Assembly: GCA_018806985.1 (NCBI GenBank)
Contig: JADANN010000174.1
Coordinates: 2,818,501 to 2,882,500 of the forward strand
Reading direction: 5' to 3'
Length of the DNA: 64,000 bases
Source: Angiostrongylus vasorum
Lineage: Eukaryota > Nematoda > Chromadorea > Rhabditida > Metastrongylidae
Positions 11,221-21,899 of the stretch are shown here, piece after piece; position 1 is the stretch's first letter, and each line of letters starts with the position of its first letter. The notes under the pieces are model-generated. The model saw nothing but the letters and a program-made list of their open reading frames with translations, ran no database searches and was not told where the DNA came from. The position numbers were made by a program, and so were the translations under genes.

Positions 11221-13191
11221 TATAAGACGTGACATGTTGGTAAATCTATTTTAAGTTACGAATATGGCTTCAAACCTGCCCCGCTTGCCGCTGTGACCAT
11301 TCATTGTTCCAATTTCGATATTGACCTTTGAATTCTTTTTTCGATAATGCGCGATAAATCCAGGCGTCTTCAAGATGTCTTTTTGCTATCTTAACACTTA
11401 GTTGGCGAGTATTTGCTGCAAACTCTTCACCCCTATCACTAACTGATATTCTAAGAGTTTTTGATCCTATTAGTTCTAGAACCTGTCTCATATTAAAAAT
11501 TTTGCGCTGCTGTAAGGTTTGAATTGAGCATTCTCTCTCGATAGTGGTGAAGGACCTTCAGAGTTTCGCTCAAAAATACGCGAAAAATTCTTACCTATTT
11601 CGTCGTTGAAATCTTCCTGCCTGAAGAACACTGAGGAAAATAAGGCGACGGTAATGCCCCTACTTCTCGCCGTTCATTTCTCCTTCGTGTATCAATCCTA
11701 GCTTTGTTACGGCTACGGAAGGTTTCTTTAGAAATGGGTTGTGCTGGTGAGAAACTTGGACTCCATTCTAATAGCGAGCGCACACAGTCAGAAAGTGTGG
11801 CGGCGTTGAGTCCAACTTTATATGAATACCAAGTCGTTGTAAATATTGGTCCTTGTAGCTGCCATGCGGGTCTTTTTTCAGTAACTGTCGTGAACAACCT
11901 CGAGTTTGGGTTACAATGGTTTGTAGTAATAACAACTGTACAATAATAATACCCGGTATGGAGGTTAGGTGGGTATATACGAGTGAGATTGAAGTGAGAG
12001 CAAGCGATCAATTGAAGAGAGTTAGGTGGATACTGGAATTAGGACACTGAGGAACAGAAGGACCGGATGAACACTCAACCGAACGCTACGAACACTTCCA
12101 GACGAGTCCTGGGCTGCTTGAATTCCTCCCTTCGTGGGTGGATCTTTGTAGGAGGGAACTAAAGACAGTGCCTAGAGAGAGGTTCTAAAGGGTTTTTTCT
12201 AGTAGCTCCAACTGATAGGGCTGCATGTGAAAGCACGCAGCTGCGCGTTCGGAAACTTCTTTGGGACGGCAGGTGCTGGAAAGTATATTCCGCTGACTGC
12301 TGCTGATTCAGTGCCCGAACTGTCGGACAGAGAAGAGCAGTTTATTGAAAGAAATTGTAGAATCCCTTTCCAGCCACCTGCGAACTAACTGCGTGAGATA
12401 GAGGCTAAGAGGCAATTAAAAGAAGATGCGATGATAGACTTAAAATGGTTACAGGAGAACAAGAAACACACACCAATATAGAAAATAGGAGCAGGGTCAA
12501 CAGACACAGTATTCATAATGTTTTACATAGAGAACATTCCTATGTTGGTGGTGAATGTTCCGTACAGGAAGAGTTATGCCTCCTAACACGGAGACCTCCG
12601 CCTTTGCTGTCACGTTATCGACCACAGTTTAACTCTTAGCATTTTCGTAAACGCCGCTGCTTTGTTTAATTGAAGCCGAGTTGTGCGAACGGCCTAATAA
12701 ATCTTGAGATTTTCCAACTAAGGTTACTTTAGCATTTGACCTAATATAATCGCAAATTAAAATTGACCCACCTACTATTCTCGTCCGGAGGGAATCCCCC
12801 AGATACTGAACACAATGAGATTCCTTCGACTTGCACTTTCGTTGCGCGGACATGTTGCTTTGCTTGTATTGAAGAAAGGCGCGTAGTGGTACGGTTTTGA
12901 TGTCCAGTACTTGTTGGCTGTCCTCTGCTAGACCGCATACATGGTGTAGTCGCTCTCGTTTAACGAAGTTCGGCCCAACTTGGTGTTCTAGGCAGAAGCG
13001 GAGAAGGAATATCGTTTTTCTAGCTAAGACAATTTTCTGTCTTAGTAACACGACTTCATTTACAAGTCGGAAATATTCTGCTGGCACATCATGTAGCAAA
13101 TCCCAAGAGCGACTTTCTATTAACCTCGGCAGTGGTCAATAAACCCTGTCTTTTTTCTTCAGTGAGCAAACACTGGCACAGAATAAAAAAA

Positions 13192-13228
13192 AGCTGATGT
13201 TTCGGCTGTTTCGCCTTGTTCAGAACCT
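13192..13228 (-). ncRNA. hammerhead-like motif, PLE A 5' terminal repeat
   Basis: Minus strand: core CUGAACA (one change), stem II GGC/GCC with loop GAAACA, GAAA, CAUC, AGCU. Same orientation as the 3' copy of this element. Confidence 0.5.
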
Positions 13229-13429
13229 GGAAGGGTCAAATTGGCATGCAATCTACTCGGCCGAATACTTTCCTAACCTCAGCAGACGCAACATAAATAA
13301 ATTTTCATTCGCGTAATAAACATCCTCTTTTAAACACACCGTTTTCGTACGGTGCAACTTTTTATTACTTTTTTATTCTTTTCGTCTTTTCTTTATTTAT
13401 ATCCATACGAAGTAGTTGTGTGATTGTTA

Positions 13430-13840
13430 AGTTTCAGAAGGCATAGATCGTTAAAGAGCTCTGTGGATGGTGCGTAGAGTTCTTGATGTGATTGAACTAA
13501 CGGCCTACGTCTCCCACACCCATAACAGAGCGTTGAACTGCTGAGTTAAAAAGGTGAGCATGGAGTTTCGGATTCATTAGTTTGTTGATGGCTCGTTTGA
13601 AAGGCCAAAAAACTCGCCCCATACTGCTACTTTTCCTCTGTTTCATTTCTCCTTCATGTTGTCTTTGGCGTTCACTAAACGTCCAAGATAAACGTACGAG
13701 ATACTCTCTCTAATCAGAAAATTGTCCATTTCGATTTTTACACATTCGCACCATGGCTTTTTTTCATGAACTGGGTCTTCTGCCTATTTATATGCAGTTC
13801 AACACTTTTTCCCGCTACCACCGTTTTCCGAACCCGCACA
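13430..13840 (-). mobile_element. RTE-type LINE fragment (reverse transcriptase end)
   Basis: Minus strand. 13840-13590 reads VELHINRQKTQFMKKSHGA, then VKIDNFLIRESISYVYLGRL, the LGR block that follows the palm in RTE reverse transcriptases. 13560-13440 reads SITSRTLRTIHRALQRS, as in the 53.8-kb relic. Both pieces carry stops. Confidence 0.6.
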
Positions 13841-13849
13841 TTGGTGGCT

Positions 13850-15250
13850 CTTCGAAACATATTGCTCACAAGAGCCCTTTTGTGTGTGATGGGTGAGGGA
13901 AGAGGTCACGCATCAGTATGTTTTTTGCTACTCGGCTTTCGATACCATTTTGTAATGTAGCCGTTTTTCGGATAGGTTAATTCGAACGTTTAGAAATGAA
14001 AGCCAAGTTTCCTTCTATTTCTCTCGGGTGGACTTTGTGTAATCTGACTGTTCGCTCAATAACTCAGAGTATTTGTCCACTTTTTTTGATACATTACAAA
14101 AATGGTGTCGAAAGCCAAGTAGTAAGGATATAGTGGTTCATTATCTCTCCTCTCATCCCTTCACACACTAAAAGGGTGCTTATAAGAAATATGTTTCGAA
14201 CAGCCACCAGCGTGTGCACAGGTAGAGAGCAGAAGGAGGAATCTTCGAAACTGGCTCACCAAATAGCCATTTCATGTGGCAACGAAATTGCGGCTTCTCG
14301 GCATAGGAATAGAGGAAAACCACGCCCCAGAACGATAATTCTAGCGAGAACAAGGCTCCGTTCCTCTTGCCTTTTATTTCAAACGAGATAAGTGCAGCTA
14401 TAAAGCGTTGTTTAATAAGGGCTGATCTAGAGAATTCCGTAAGAGTGACAGAAACCTCTCCGTCTACGACGCCAGCTAGTTCGCAACCGCCTATATGTCC
14501 GTCTGTGTACAACGAAAGACTGCATAATTTTTTCCCTAATGGTAGAGTCGATGATTGCATGAGTTCGGGTACGGTGTACCTAATCTCTTGTAAAGAATGG
14601 GGGGGACGAACACGTTGGCGAAACTAGAAGACAGACCACTCTGCCTCCATTTAAAGGAATATCTAGCCGGCAAATTTAAATCGAAACCAAACACGTCACT
14701 AGGCGCGCATAGGACGCAGAAACACAACGGAGAAGATTTTGAAGTAGAAGTCACAATCATCACACAGGAATCTAGCACATCAACGTGTAGAACCCTTGAA
14801 GCATTTTGGACTAGTTCCAAAAATCCAAAAATGAGTCGCAAAGAGTGTCATGTGATTAAGCGTGACCTAGCACTATACCACAGGCTGATTTTTCCGACCT
14901 GACCCATGCACATTCCTCGTCCATGTGAAACTCCGTAGGGCTGCCTTTCACCAAATAACCGGTAGACTTACAACGATTAAAGTGGTGGATGTTTAAAAAG
15001 AAGCTGTTTATTATGCGAGTGCAAATTTATGTGTTAAGTCTTATCTGCGAGGGTTATGAAAGTGCTTGGCTGAGTAGATCTCATATCAATTTGACCTTTC
15101 CAGGATCTGAAAAGGGCGAAACCCTGAAACGTCAGCTATCTTGTCCTCTTCTGTAAATTCTACAATACCAGCTTAGTATGAGCTTATTGAAGAAAACAGT
15201 GAATTATCAATCAATGTCGAGGTTAGTAGAAAGTCGATCTTGGGAAAAAT
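13850..15250 (+). mobile_element. PLE B: rearranged Penelope-like copy with a head-to-head junction
   Basis: 13880-14095 carries reverse transcriptase sequence on the minus strand. From 14096 the plus strand continues with the region just downstream in the protein (WCRKPSSKDIVVHYLSSHP), the linker, and the GIY-YIG domain (14540-14880, with MSSGTVYLISCKE and GAHRTQKHNGEDFEVEV). The copy then runs into a hammerhead-like motif (15102-15138) and the standard 3' end (GTTAGTAGAAAGTCGATCTT, to about 15245). So two pieces of one ORF face each other around 14.1 kb. Many stops. Confidence 0.6.
15102..15138 (+). ncRNA. hammerhead-like motif, PLE B 3' end (one core change)
   Basis: Core CUGAAAA. Stem II is AGGG/CCCU, a compensatory change from GGC/GCC in other copies. 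GAAA, CGUC and AGCU are kept. Confidence 0.55.
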
Positions 15251-15639
15251 TTGTTTTTGTTTATTTATCAAATTTACCGCAAAGGAATTGATCGGTTTGA
15301 CTTAGTCACGCAGAGTAGAACAGACTGTTTATCCCTGATAAAATCTCTCACAGAAGCAAACATAACAACGTAATAACAACTGGTAAGTGAAGGTTGACAA
15401 GTTAACGAATCGTAGAGATAGATGAATTATCACAGATTACCCGAAAAATCGATACGACATAAACACCGGGGCATATGAACTAAAATTCTTTTCACATTCT
15501 TATTTCTATTAAATTTCTTCTGTAACTTTTACAAAGCATTTACACGATTTTGTAACCGGTCAAAAAATCGAGCCTCAAATCCCAAAAACATGTTAAATCA
15601 GAAGTCCTTCTGGAACCACATTGAATAACACCGAAAGGG

Positions 15640-18600
15640 TTACAGAAACCTTTGGTTCCATCTTCCAACGGAAAAACCATTTCGAGAAAAGCTGCTGCTG
15701 CTGTTCTCACGTCGAATCAGTCGACTCACGAGGCTGCCTCTTTCTTCGCAAGAATCTCGCCACCACTCGTTAAAGTTTGCAATGGAAAGTCTTGGCTTGG
15801 GTTTCTCCCACAGAATTCGACAGATCTGACAGAAACCCCACGGACGTTCTAGAACATCGTGGAATTTTCCATTCAGAAACACAACTTTGTACTGCCGTCT
15901 CCAGGAGAAGAACTCGGCATAAGCAGTTTTGTTATTCACGAGGTAGTGAAGATACTCCGCCATCTCCTTTGGACTTTCGAAATCGTCGGCAGCTATGAAC
16001 GAGTGCGGTGGTACGAACCGCTCCACAATAGAGCGCTGATATAGATCTATCTCAATTAGTAAGCTCAAGAAGTTCGCATCCTGTTTGTTTAATAGAGCAG
16101 ATTAAGACAACAACTTGCAAATGGTTGTAACCGTAAAAAACACCCTCACTAGATGAAATTTATTGACACAGCACGGACCCTTCATGTTGATTTCAATTCG
16201 TATAATAAAAAATGGCAACCGCTCTCACATTTTAGCTCTCGCTTCTCAGTACATAATTCATATCAACTTTAGTAAATAAAACTATTAGAATCTTCAAGTC
16301 TTCTTCGACGCACAGAAATTTTTCGATTCTCCCTAATCAAAAACCTGGTTTTCTAGAGTTAACGGAAAATCTTCTTTGCTTTTCGTCCTCGAGGCACTTC
16401 TTCCGAATAATTGGGCCATTGAAAAAGTGGAATTTGCCCGAGATAACTCTTCAATATACCGTTGCCATCTGTGGCCGTAATGGCCGTAAAAGTGTTTACG
16501 ATGGAAGTTTTTTCAGATATCAATTTCCTTTTCAACTTTTTAGAAGCTTCGTTTCTGAATATAATTAAACTTGGAAGAATATTTTGTAGAAAAAATGATA
16601 CCCAACATTATCCATGACGATAGAACAACGGCTTGCTCCGAAAGTCTGCTTAGTTCCGAATTCTTCAATTACAGTGGTTACTTGGATTTATCACTACAAA
16701 AGTAAAAATAAAGCTCGCTGCGTTAATCAATCCCTAAGAAATGCGACACACATTCGACTTCATTAAGCATCGGTTGGAGGTGATTGAATGTGTATATGGC
16801 CTTTACAATGACTCGCGGTAGTCCACCGATGTATCGAGCCAATGCTGCTATCCTCCGAGACAAGTCTAGTACCAATTTGCCGATCCCAGAGGGATGGAAG
16901 ACTTAGCAGGCCATGGGCGTGGGAATCTATCCCACGTGTGTTTTACAGAGCGTCTCCGACCACTGCGCCACACGCGCCCTTAACTTATCAGTAGTTGTTA
17001 GAAAACCACCATAGTGGCGAAAGTGTTCATGAACACGAATTTTGAAAACGTGTTGAAAGGCTGGTTATAGTCAGAATTAGCATCGAAGAAAAATCTTCTT
17101 AACAATTCTACACCAGATCACGCTTATACAAAAAATGAGTGATTCTGTCGGAAATCATTTTTTCTACCTTTAATACTATCGGCACGATAGTCCTCTGATA
17201 TCCTTGATTCCAGAGCTTTTCAGTGATGTAGTCCTTACAGAGCGAATTCTCAAATGCCACGTAAAAGTGGTAACTGAAGTGTACGATTTCGTTTTCTAGT
17301 AAATACATGTGAATTTAAACAAACAAACTCGCAAACGGACTCGTCATCCAGCATTTTCTCGCACTTGCTTCCTCGAGCACATTTCAGCGAACCGCACCCT
17401 CCATAAATATCCACCGGAAAGTATTTCTAGAAAATCCACTTACCATTAAATTGAAATATTTTCGAAATGTTCGTATCCAGAGTTATTATGATATTCGCAT
17501 TATCCTATTCCTTCATACAATACCACCTCCTGCACGATGTACATTTCGAGCCACACTGACTAGAGTACTGTTAAATTATTCCGCCACCTTATCATGGTCA
17601 ACTGTGAGTAGTACGGAAATCAGACACTTTCTTTGCTGTTTACGTTTTATTTACTGCCCTATCACAATTTTTAACGGCAGGGTAGTATGTGTGATACAAC
17701 CACAACGACGTTGAGATGATTGCAAAACTCCGAATCGCAGGTGTGTACGGTGGGGAACGAACGTGCTGTTACCCTTTCCGGGGGCTAACGCGTTCACTAC
17801 CACACCATGAGGATCCTTCGTTTCTCTTGACTCTCAGCTAGTTCTGTCGATCAGTGCCATCAGCAATCACCCGTTAATGGGATTGATCTGAGGAGTTGAT
17901 TGGAATCACCCTTTCTTCCGCAGCGAACGCGTTAGCCCCCGGAAATATCTCAGACACTTTCTTTGCCACAAGAAGGCGAAAGACAAACTGATACTCCGTG
18001 CGGCTGGCTGCTCTCCACCAATTAACTAGAATACTTGCAACGAACAAAACGGCTCTGAAAAGGAGAAGCTGCCAAAACGTCAGGTGTGCTAATAAATTTT
18101 TGTAATACCAACCTCACCTTTGCCCGTTGAAGAAAAACGGTGAATTATCAATCAATGCCAAAGTTAATAGAAAGTCGGTCTTGGGATTCGCTACATGAAG
18201 TGCTAGCAGAATATTCCAGACATAATCAATAAAAACAGCTTTAGCAATACTTGTTTCAAAAGGTGCTCACATACATTACTCATTTTGAAAGCTGAGAAAG
18301 GAGATTATCAAGTACTTAAGGCAATAGTTAGTTATTTCAATTAGTTCGTAACCGACTGTCTACGAACAACGCAAAATTGCACAATTTGCCCTGACGGTAG
18401 AAACGGTGATTGTGTGAGTTCGGGCACGGTTTCTCTGGTCGCTTTAAAGCATACGGGACGAATACATTGGCTAAACGGGTTAAAGGCTCTGCTTCCGTAT
18501 AAAAGAGCACCTTGTCAGCAAGCTTAAAGTTAAACCAAATAATCCATTAGGTGCGCATAGGGCATAAAGACATAACGGGAAAGGTTTTGAAGTATAAGTT

Positions 18601-21600
18601 ATCGTCCACAGGGAGCGATCGAAAACTTAAGCCCGTAAAGGTATTGAAGCGTTTTGGATAGGCTCTAAAACCCAAAAATGAACCGTAAGCAGGGGTTCTT
18701 TTTTGATCAAGAGTGGTTATTGAAGACTGACATTTTAATGTGAGAGATGCACATTAAGCACCCATATACGCTCCGTGCGATTGGTTTCCATGTGAAATAC
18801 TCAGTAGAAGACTCTAGGAAAGCAGTGAGTCTACGAATAAGCTCCTTTTTCAAAGCTGTTGAAACCTTGGTTTTGTGTTTTTTTCTGTTTTGCTTATGAG
18901 AACGTTTATCTGAATATTCTGCTGTCAATTTGAGCTTTCCCAAACTCTAACGAAAGCGAAATCGGCAGAAACGTCGGCTTTTTTTTGTCAATTAAGAATA
19001 AAATAACAACCTCTTGTTTGCTTATCGAGAAAACAGTGAATTATTTGAAATTGCGATATTATGCAGTTGCTGTAGGTTTTTGACGCTAGGAAGGATCGAA
19101 CATCATGTTCCTAATATCAATAAAGTATGATCCAAGTAAGTGTAATTGAAAGACCCGCATGGTGTGGCGGTGAACACGTTACCCCTTGGAAGGGGTAATA
19201 GCCTGTTCGATCCTCACCGCATACACCTACGGTCTGGAATTTTGCAAACATCTCAGCAACACTGTGGTGAAATTAAGTATTTTCAATCGAACACTGCATT
19301 AAATTTACTGTGATATGTTTGTAGTGGTTTCCTGAGATGAAATAGCTCATTCAACGTTGAGCAATTCCATAGGAAGTACGCATTGAACTCTACTATTGAG
19401 AAAGCCAAACGCTTCCCCTGCCGTAAGGGCAAATCACGTAATTTGTAATTTCACATAGACGGTCATACAGGCGGTTACGAACTAACTGACGACGTAGAGT
19501 ATCCTATGGTACTTCAGCTATCGCTACCGATTCCTCTAGACCTGCCCTTCTTAAGCATCGTTTAATGGCTACGCTTACTTCATCGCTAATAAAGGGCAAC
19601 ATTAACGGGACTTTCTTTTGGCCAAGTGTTTCGCTTGGGCGTGTCGCTCTCCTTCTAAACTTATCTCGTGCGGTGACTATTTCGTAGCCACTGGAGATGG
19701 CTATTTGCAGAGCCAAGTCGCGTGATTCTTCTTTAGTTCCCTAGTTCTGTACACAGAAGTGGCTGTTCGAAACATATTTCTCACAAGCGCCCTCTTTTTG
19801 TGTGAAGGGTCATTGCGACGAAGGAGCATTTTTGTGCTTTGTTTTTTGAGGATCGCCTTTGGACGAGAATAGTTGGTGGGTCAATATTGATATGCGATTT
19901 TATTAGGTCTAACGCCAAAAACAACCTTACAACGAAAATTCGAAAATGTTTTGAGTAATTCACATGTCTCATCTTCAAGAAACAACCGCAAACAAATTCC
20001 ACTATTAAGCATCCTAGAGGATTGAATGCATATACGCAGTACAACGACTTGCTATAGCTCACTGATCTATCAAAATACTGCTACTGTCCTCCAGCTGGCA
20101 TCAACCTGCCGGTTGAATTTGAGTGTTACAGCACTTGGTGAACCGGGCACGAGAACGAAGCAAAGAGCTTTTGTTTATTGGAGTTCACTTTTAATCGCTG
20201 CGCTACACATGCTTATACGATATTGTGGTTAGTTCCCGTACTGATTGTTATCCTTTTCAGACAGAATCCAGTACTGTAATCTACCTTCAATTCATTAACG
20301 TAGTCCTCTCTCATGCTGTGCGTGTGGCAGTTTGATACGAACCAAGCGGCTCCTTTCTTTTTTTCCATTCACCGTCGTCATGTCGATCACCTAAATAATC
20401 TCTCGTGTGATTATTCCATAAGTGGCTATTAAAAAATTGTGATAATTCTTCCTTCGCATGCAATTTACCTTACAAGTCAAGGATTTGAATGAACCGAACG
20501 CAGTAATGTGGTTTTTTCTTCAACATAACCGTAAAGTGAAAACACAGCTGCCTGTTTGTGATTGAATCATCTTCAAAATCACCGATGATACAGTGATTTT
20601 ATGTGACCGAAAAAAGTGACTTTGCCTCTTCCGAATGCGCCAACTTGTCGGCGAGCTTTACCGTATACCCGTACGGTGAGGACGCCGGTGTGTCGTGGCG
20701 AAATCCCAGTGAGAAGTTGAAGTAGTCCGGGTGGGAAATATCAACGTCAGCATGTGCTGGTGATTCCTAAATAGTTCCTCTAAGTCCTGAAAAAACAATA
20801 GTTAACTACGTTTGATAATTTTTTTCTTATTTGGAAAAGAAAGGGAAATGAAAGAAATCCTCGACGTCTTCCACCTACCTGACTGAAGTATATCACGTAC
20901 TGATCACTTCTTGTACGCTCAAAATTAAGATCACTGTGTTCAAATAGAACCTAAAAACTGGTTTTAATGCTTTTAACACTTTTTTTTACTTCACTTGCCA
21001 ATTATTTCAGTGCACATAGTATGGACTTAGTGCACAATATGTTAAATCATCAAGAATTCCTACACTACTTTTTAAGCTCTGGAAAGAAACTCCCTATGCT
21101 CTTTTTCTTAAACCACGTCTGTCCAAAAAACATCCAGAAAAGAAAGCCTGGATGAAAAAAATGATAATGGAGAAAGTCTACTTGATTGTGATGATTTTTC
21201 ACAACATATCTACTCTCGAAAGCTTCCCTATTGTGATGTTTTTTGCTACGTTCTATAATTGTGGACCATCACACTGTTCTCCGACGAGTTCTAGCACTTC
21301 CCACGGATGGAACTTGCATGCGAATACTTGGAAAGTTAAAACTATCATTGGCTTTCTTCTTGACATTTTCTATAACTACTATTCACTAGGATCTCTCTTA
21401 CTGCAGAGCATTTTTTATTCATTTACCCTGTTTTCCATTTTTTTTACTTATTTATTTATTTGATTTGTCACACGCTGCGCTAATGTTGGATCAACAACCA
21501 ACATAAGCTATCGCACAACAACCAGTATCATTTGGAAACTCACAGCATCAGCCAAATGTTGTTTCTGCTTGTCGTAGATAATTCGGCAGTTCCAGTCAAG

Positions 21601-21662
21601 GCAGCCAGCTAGGTTTTCCTGACTGTGACCCGCATTCCAGGAAAGGATGATTCGTGGAGGAG
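15640..21662 (-). CDS. alpha-1,3-fucosyltransferase (GT10 family), multi-exon gene, 5' end not found
   Basis: A Golgi type II enzyme that moves fucose from GDP-fucose to N-acetylglucosamine-containing glycans. Exons read on the minus strand: 21662-21544 ([11 protein letters not shown], then [12 protein letters not shown]; ends at a GTGAGT donor), 20766-about 20621 ([31 protein letters not shown]), about 20390-20285 ([18 protein letters not shown]), 17426-17341 ([20 protein letters not shown]), 17273-17168 ([19 protein letters not shown], the GT10 donor-binding signature) and 16035-15640 ([19 protein letters not shown] to a stop). Splice phases agree across the last four exons. The motif order matches GT10 enzymes from fold to C-terminus. 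Not found: the N-terminal anchor, and the exon expected between 21544 and 20766. The exon at 20390-20285 changes frame in a run of seven A (see findings), so the copy may be broken or misassembled. The intron between 20285 and 17426 is about 2.9 kb and holds PLE and SINE debris; the one between 17168 and 16035 holds a SINE. Family assignment is firm, intactness is not. Confidence 0.85.
16710..16978 (-). repeat. tRNA-derived SINE, family 2, in a fucosyltransferase intron
   Basis: Reverse copy from GCTGCGTTAATCAATCCCTA to GACCACTGCGCCACACGCGC; lies between the last two exons. Confidence 0.7.
17690..17812 (-). repeat. tRNA-derived SINE, family 1
   Basis: Same organisation as the 2.8-kb copy: ATGGTGTGGTAGTGAACGCG head on the minus strand, CGTTCGTTCCCC B box. 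Lies in a fucosyltransferase intron. Confidence 0.6.
17960..18190 (+). mobile_element. solo PLE terminal repeat
   Basis: Contains a degenerate hammerhead-like motif (18051-18086) and ends with AATCAATGCCAAAG then TTAATAGAAAGTCGGTCTTG, the 3' terminus shared by PLE copies. No coding remains. It lies inside a large intron of the fucosyltransferase gene. Confidence 0.5.
18051..18086 (+). ncRNA. hammerhead-like motif in a solo PLE terminal repeat (degenerate)
   Basis: GGCU, CUGAAAA, a disrupted stem II and CAAAACGUCAGG. Likely inactive. Confidence 0.35.
18345..19040 (+). mobile_element. PLE G: GIY-YIG end fragment of a Penelope-like element
   Basis: 18370-18690 is the decayed endonuclease end ([18 protein letters not shown], then a shifted remainder), followed by a degenerate hammerhead-like motif at 18941-18980 and a terminal stub (GAGAAAACAGTGAATTATT). 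It lies in a fucosyltransferase intron. Confidence 0.5.
19150..19275 (+). repeat. tRNA-derived SINE, family 1
   Basis: ATGGTGTGGCGGTGAACACG head, CTGTTCGATCCTCACC B box, GGAATTTTGCAAACATCTCA tail. Confidence 0.6.
19370..19815 (-). mobile_element. PLE H: linker and endonuclease-start fragment, minus strand
   Basis: Reads on the minus strand: [60 protein letters not shown], then toward CPYGRG. Nearly the same protein as the 60.8-61.1-kb and 63.1-kb copies. Truncated at both ends; it faces fragment G, which is on the plus strand. Confidence 0.6.
19995..20220 (-). repeat. tRNA-derived SINE, family 2, degenerate
   Basis: Weak copy in a fucosyltransferase intron: TTGAATGCATATACGCAGT and GCTGCGCTACACATGCT on the plus strand. 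Confidence 0.45.
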
Positions 21663-21899
21663 CTGAAACTACTTGCTGGGAATTTCTTGAAAAATGGAGT
21701 TTTCGTCTGTTTTTCATTCTCTGTATGAAACCACAAGCATTATATGAAATGATAAGACTGGTCGGATAACCTGTTCTGTCGGCATTACATGTTAGTCGCT
21801 CTCTAAGAGAGATTTCACTATCTGTAAGCAGCCGCTCGACCAAAAAAGATGGTCCTTCTGCGGGAGTAAACTTGAACGCTAAAAACAAGGATTAGAGTA

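Larger units (their letters stand above)
9350..13345 (-). mobile_element. near full-length decayed Penelope-like element (PLE A), direct terminal repeats
   Basis: Terminal repeats in the same orientation lie at about 13345-13190 and 9600-9350, each with a hammerhead-like motif (13192-13228 and 9452-9489, minus). Between them, on the minus strand, come an N-terminal region (13099-12629: LVNEVVLLRQKIVLARKT, FLRFCLEHQVGPNFVKRER), a second region (about 12011-11600, with RRNERREVGALPSPYFP), reverse transcriptase remains (about 11220-10480) and a GIY-YIG endonuclease remnant (about 10030-9780, with YVGETGGPLC). Frames are interrupted by stops and shifts. This is the only copy here that keeps the N-terminal part and two direct terminal repeats, so it is the best model of the family. 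An (AT)n run interrupts it at 10662. Confidence 0.7.

Noticed and set aside
12629..13099. 156-codon minus-strand frame as an independent host gene
   Set aside because: It lies between the PLE A 5' terminal repeat and its reverse transcriptase, and its start looks like a PLE N-terminal domain.
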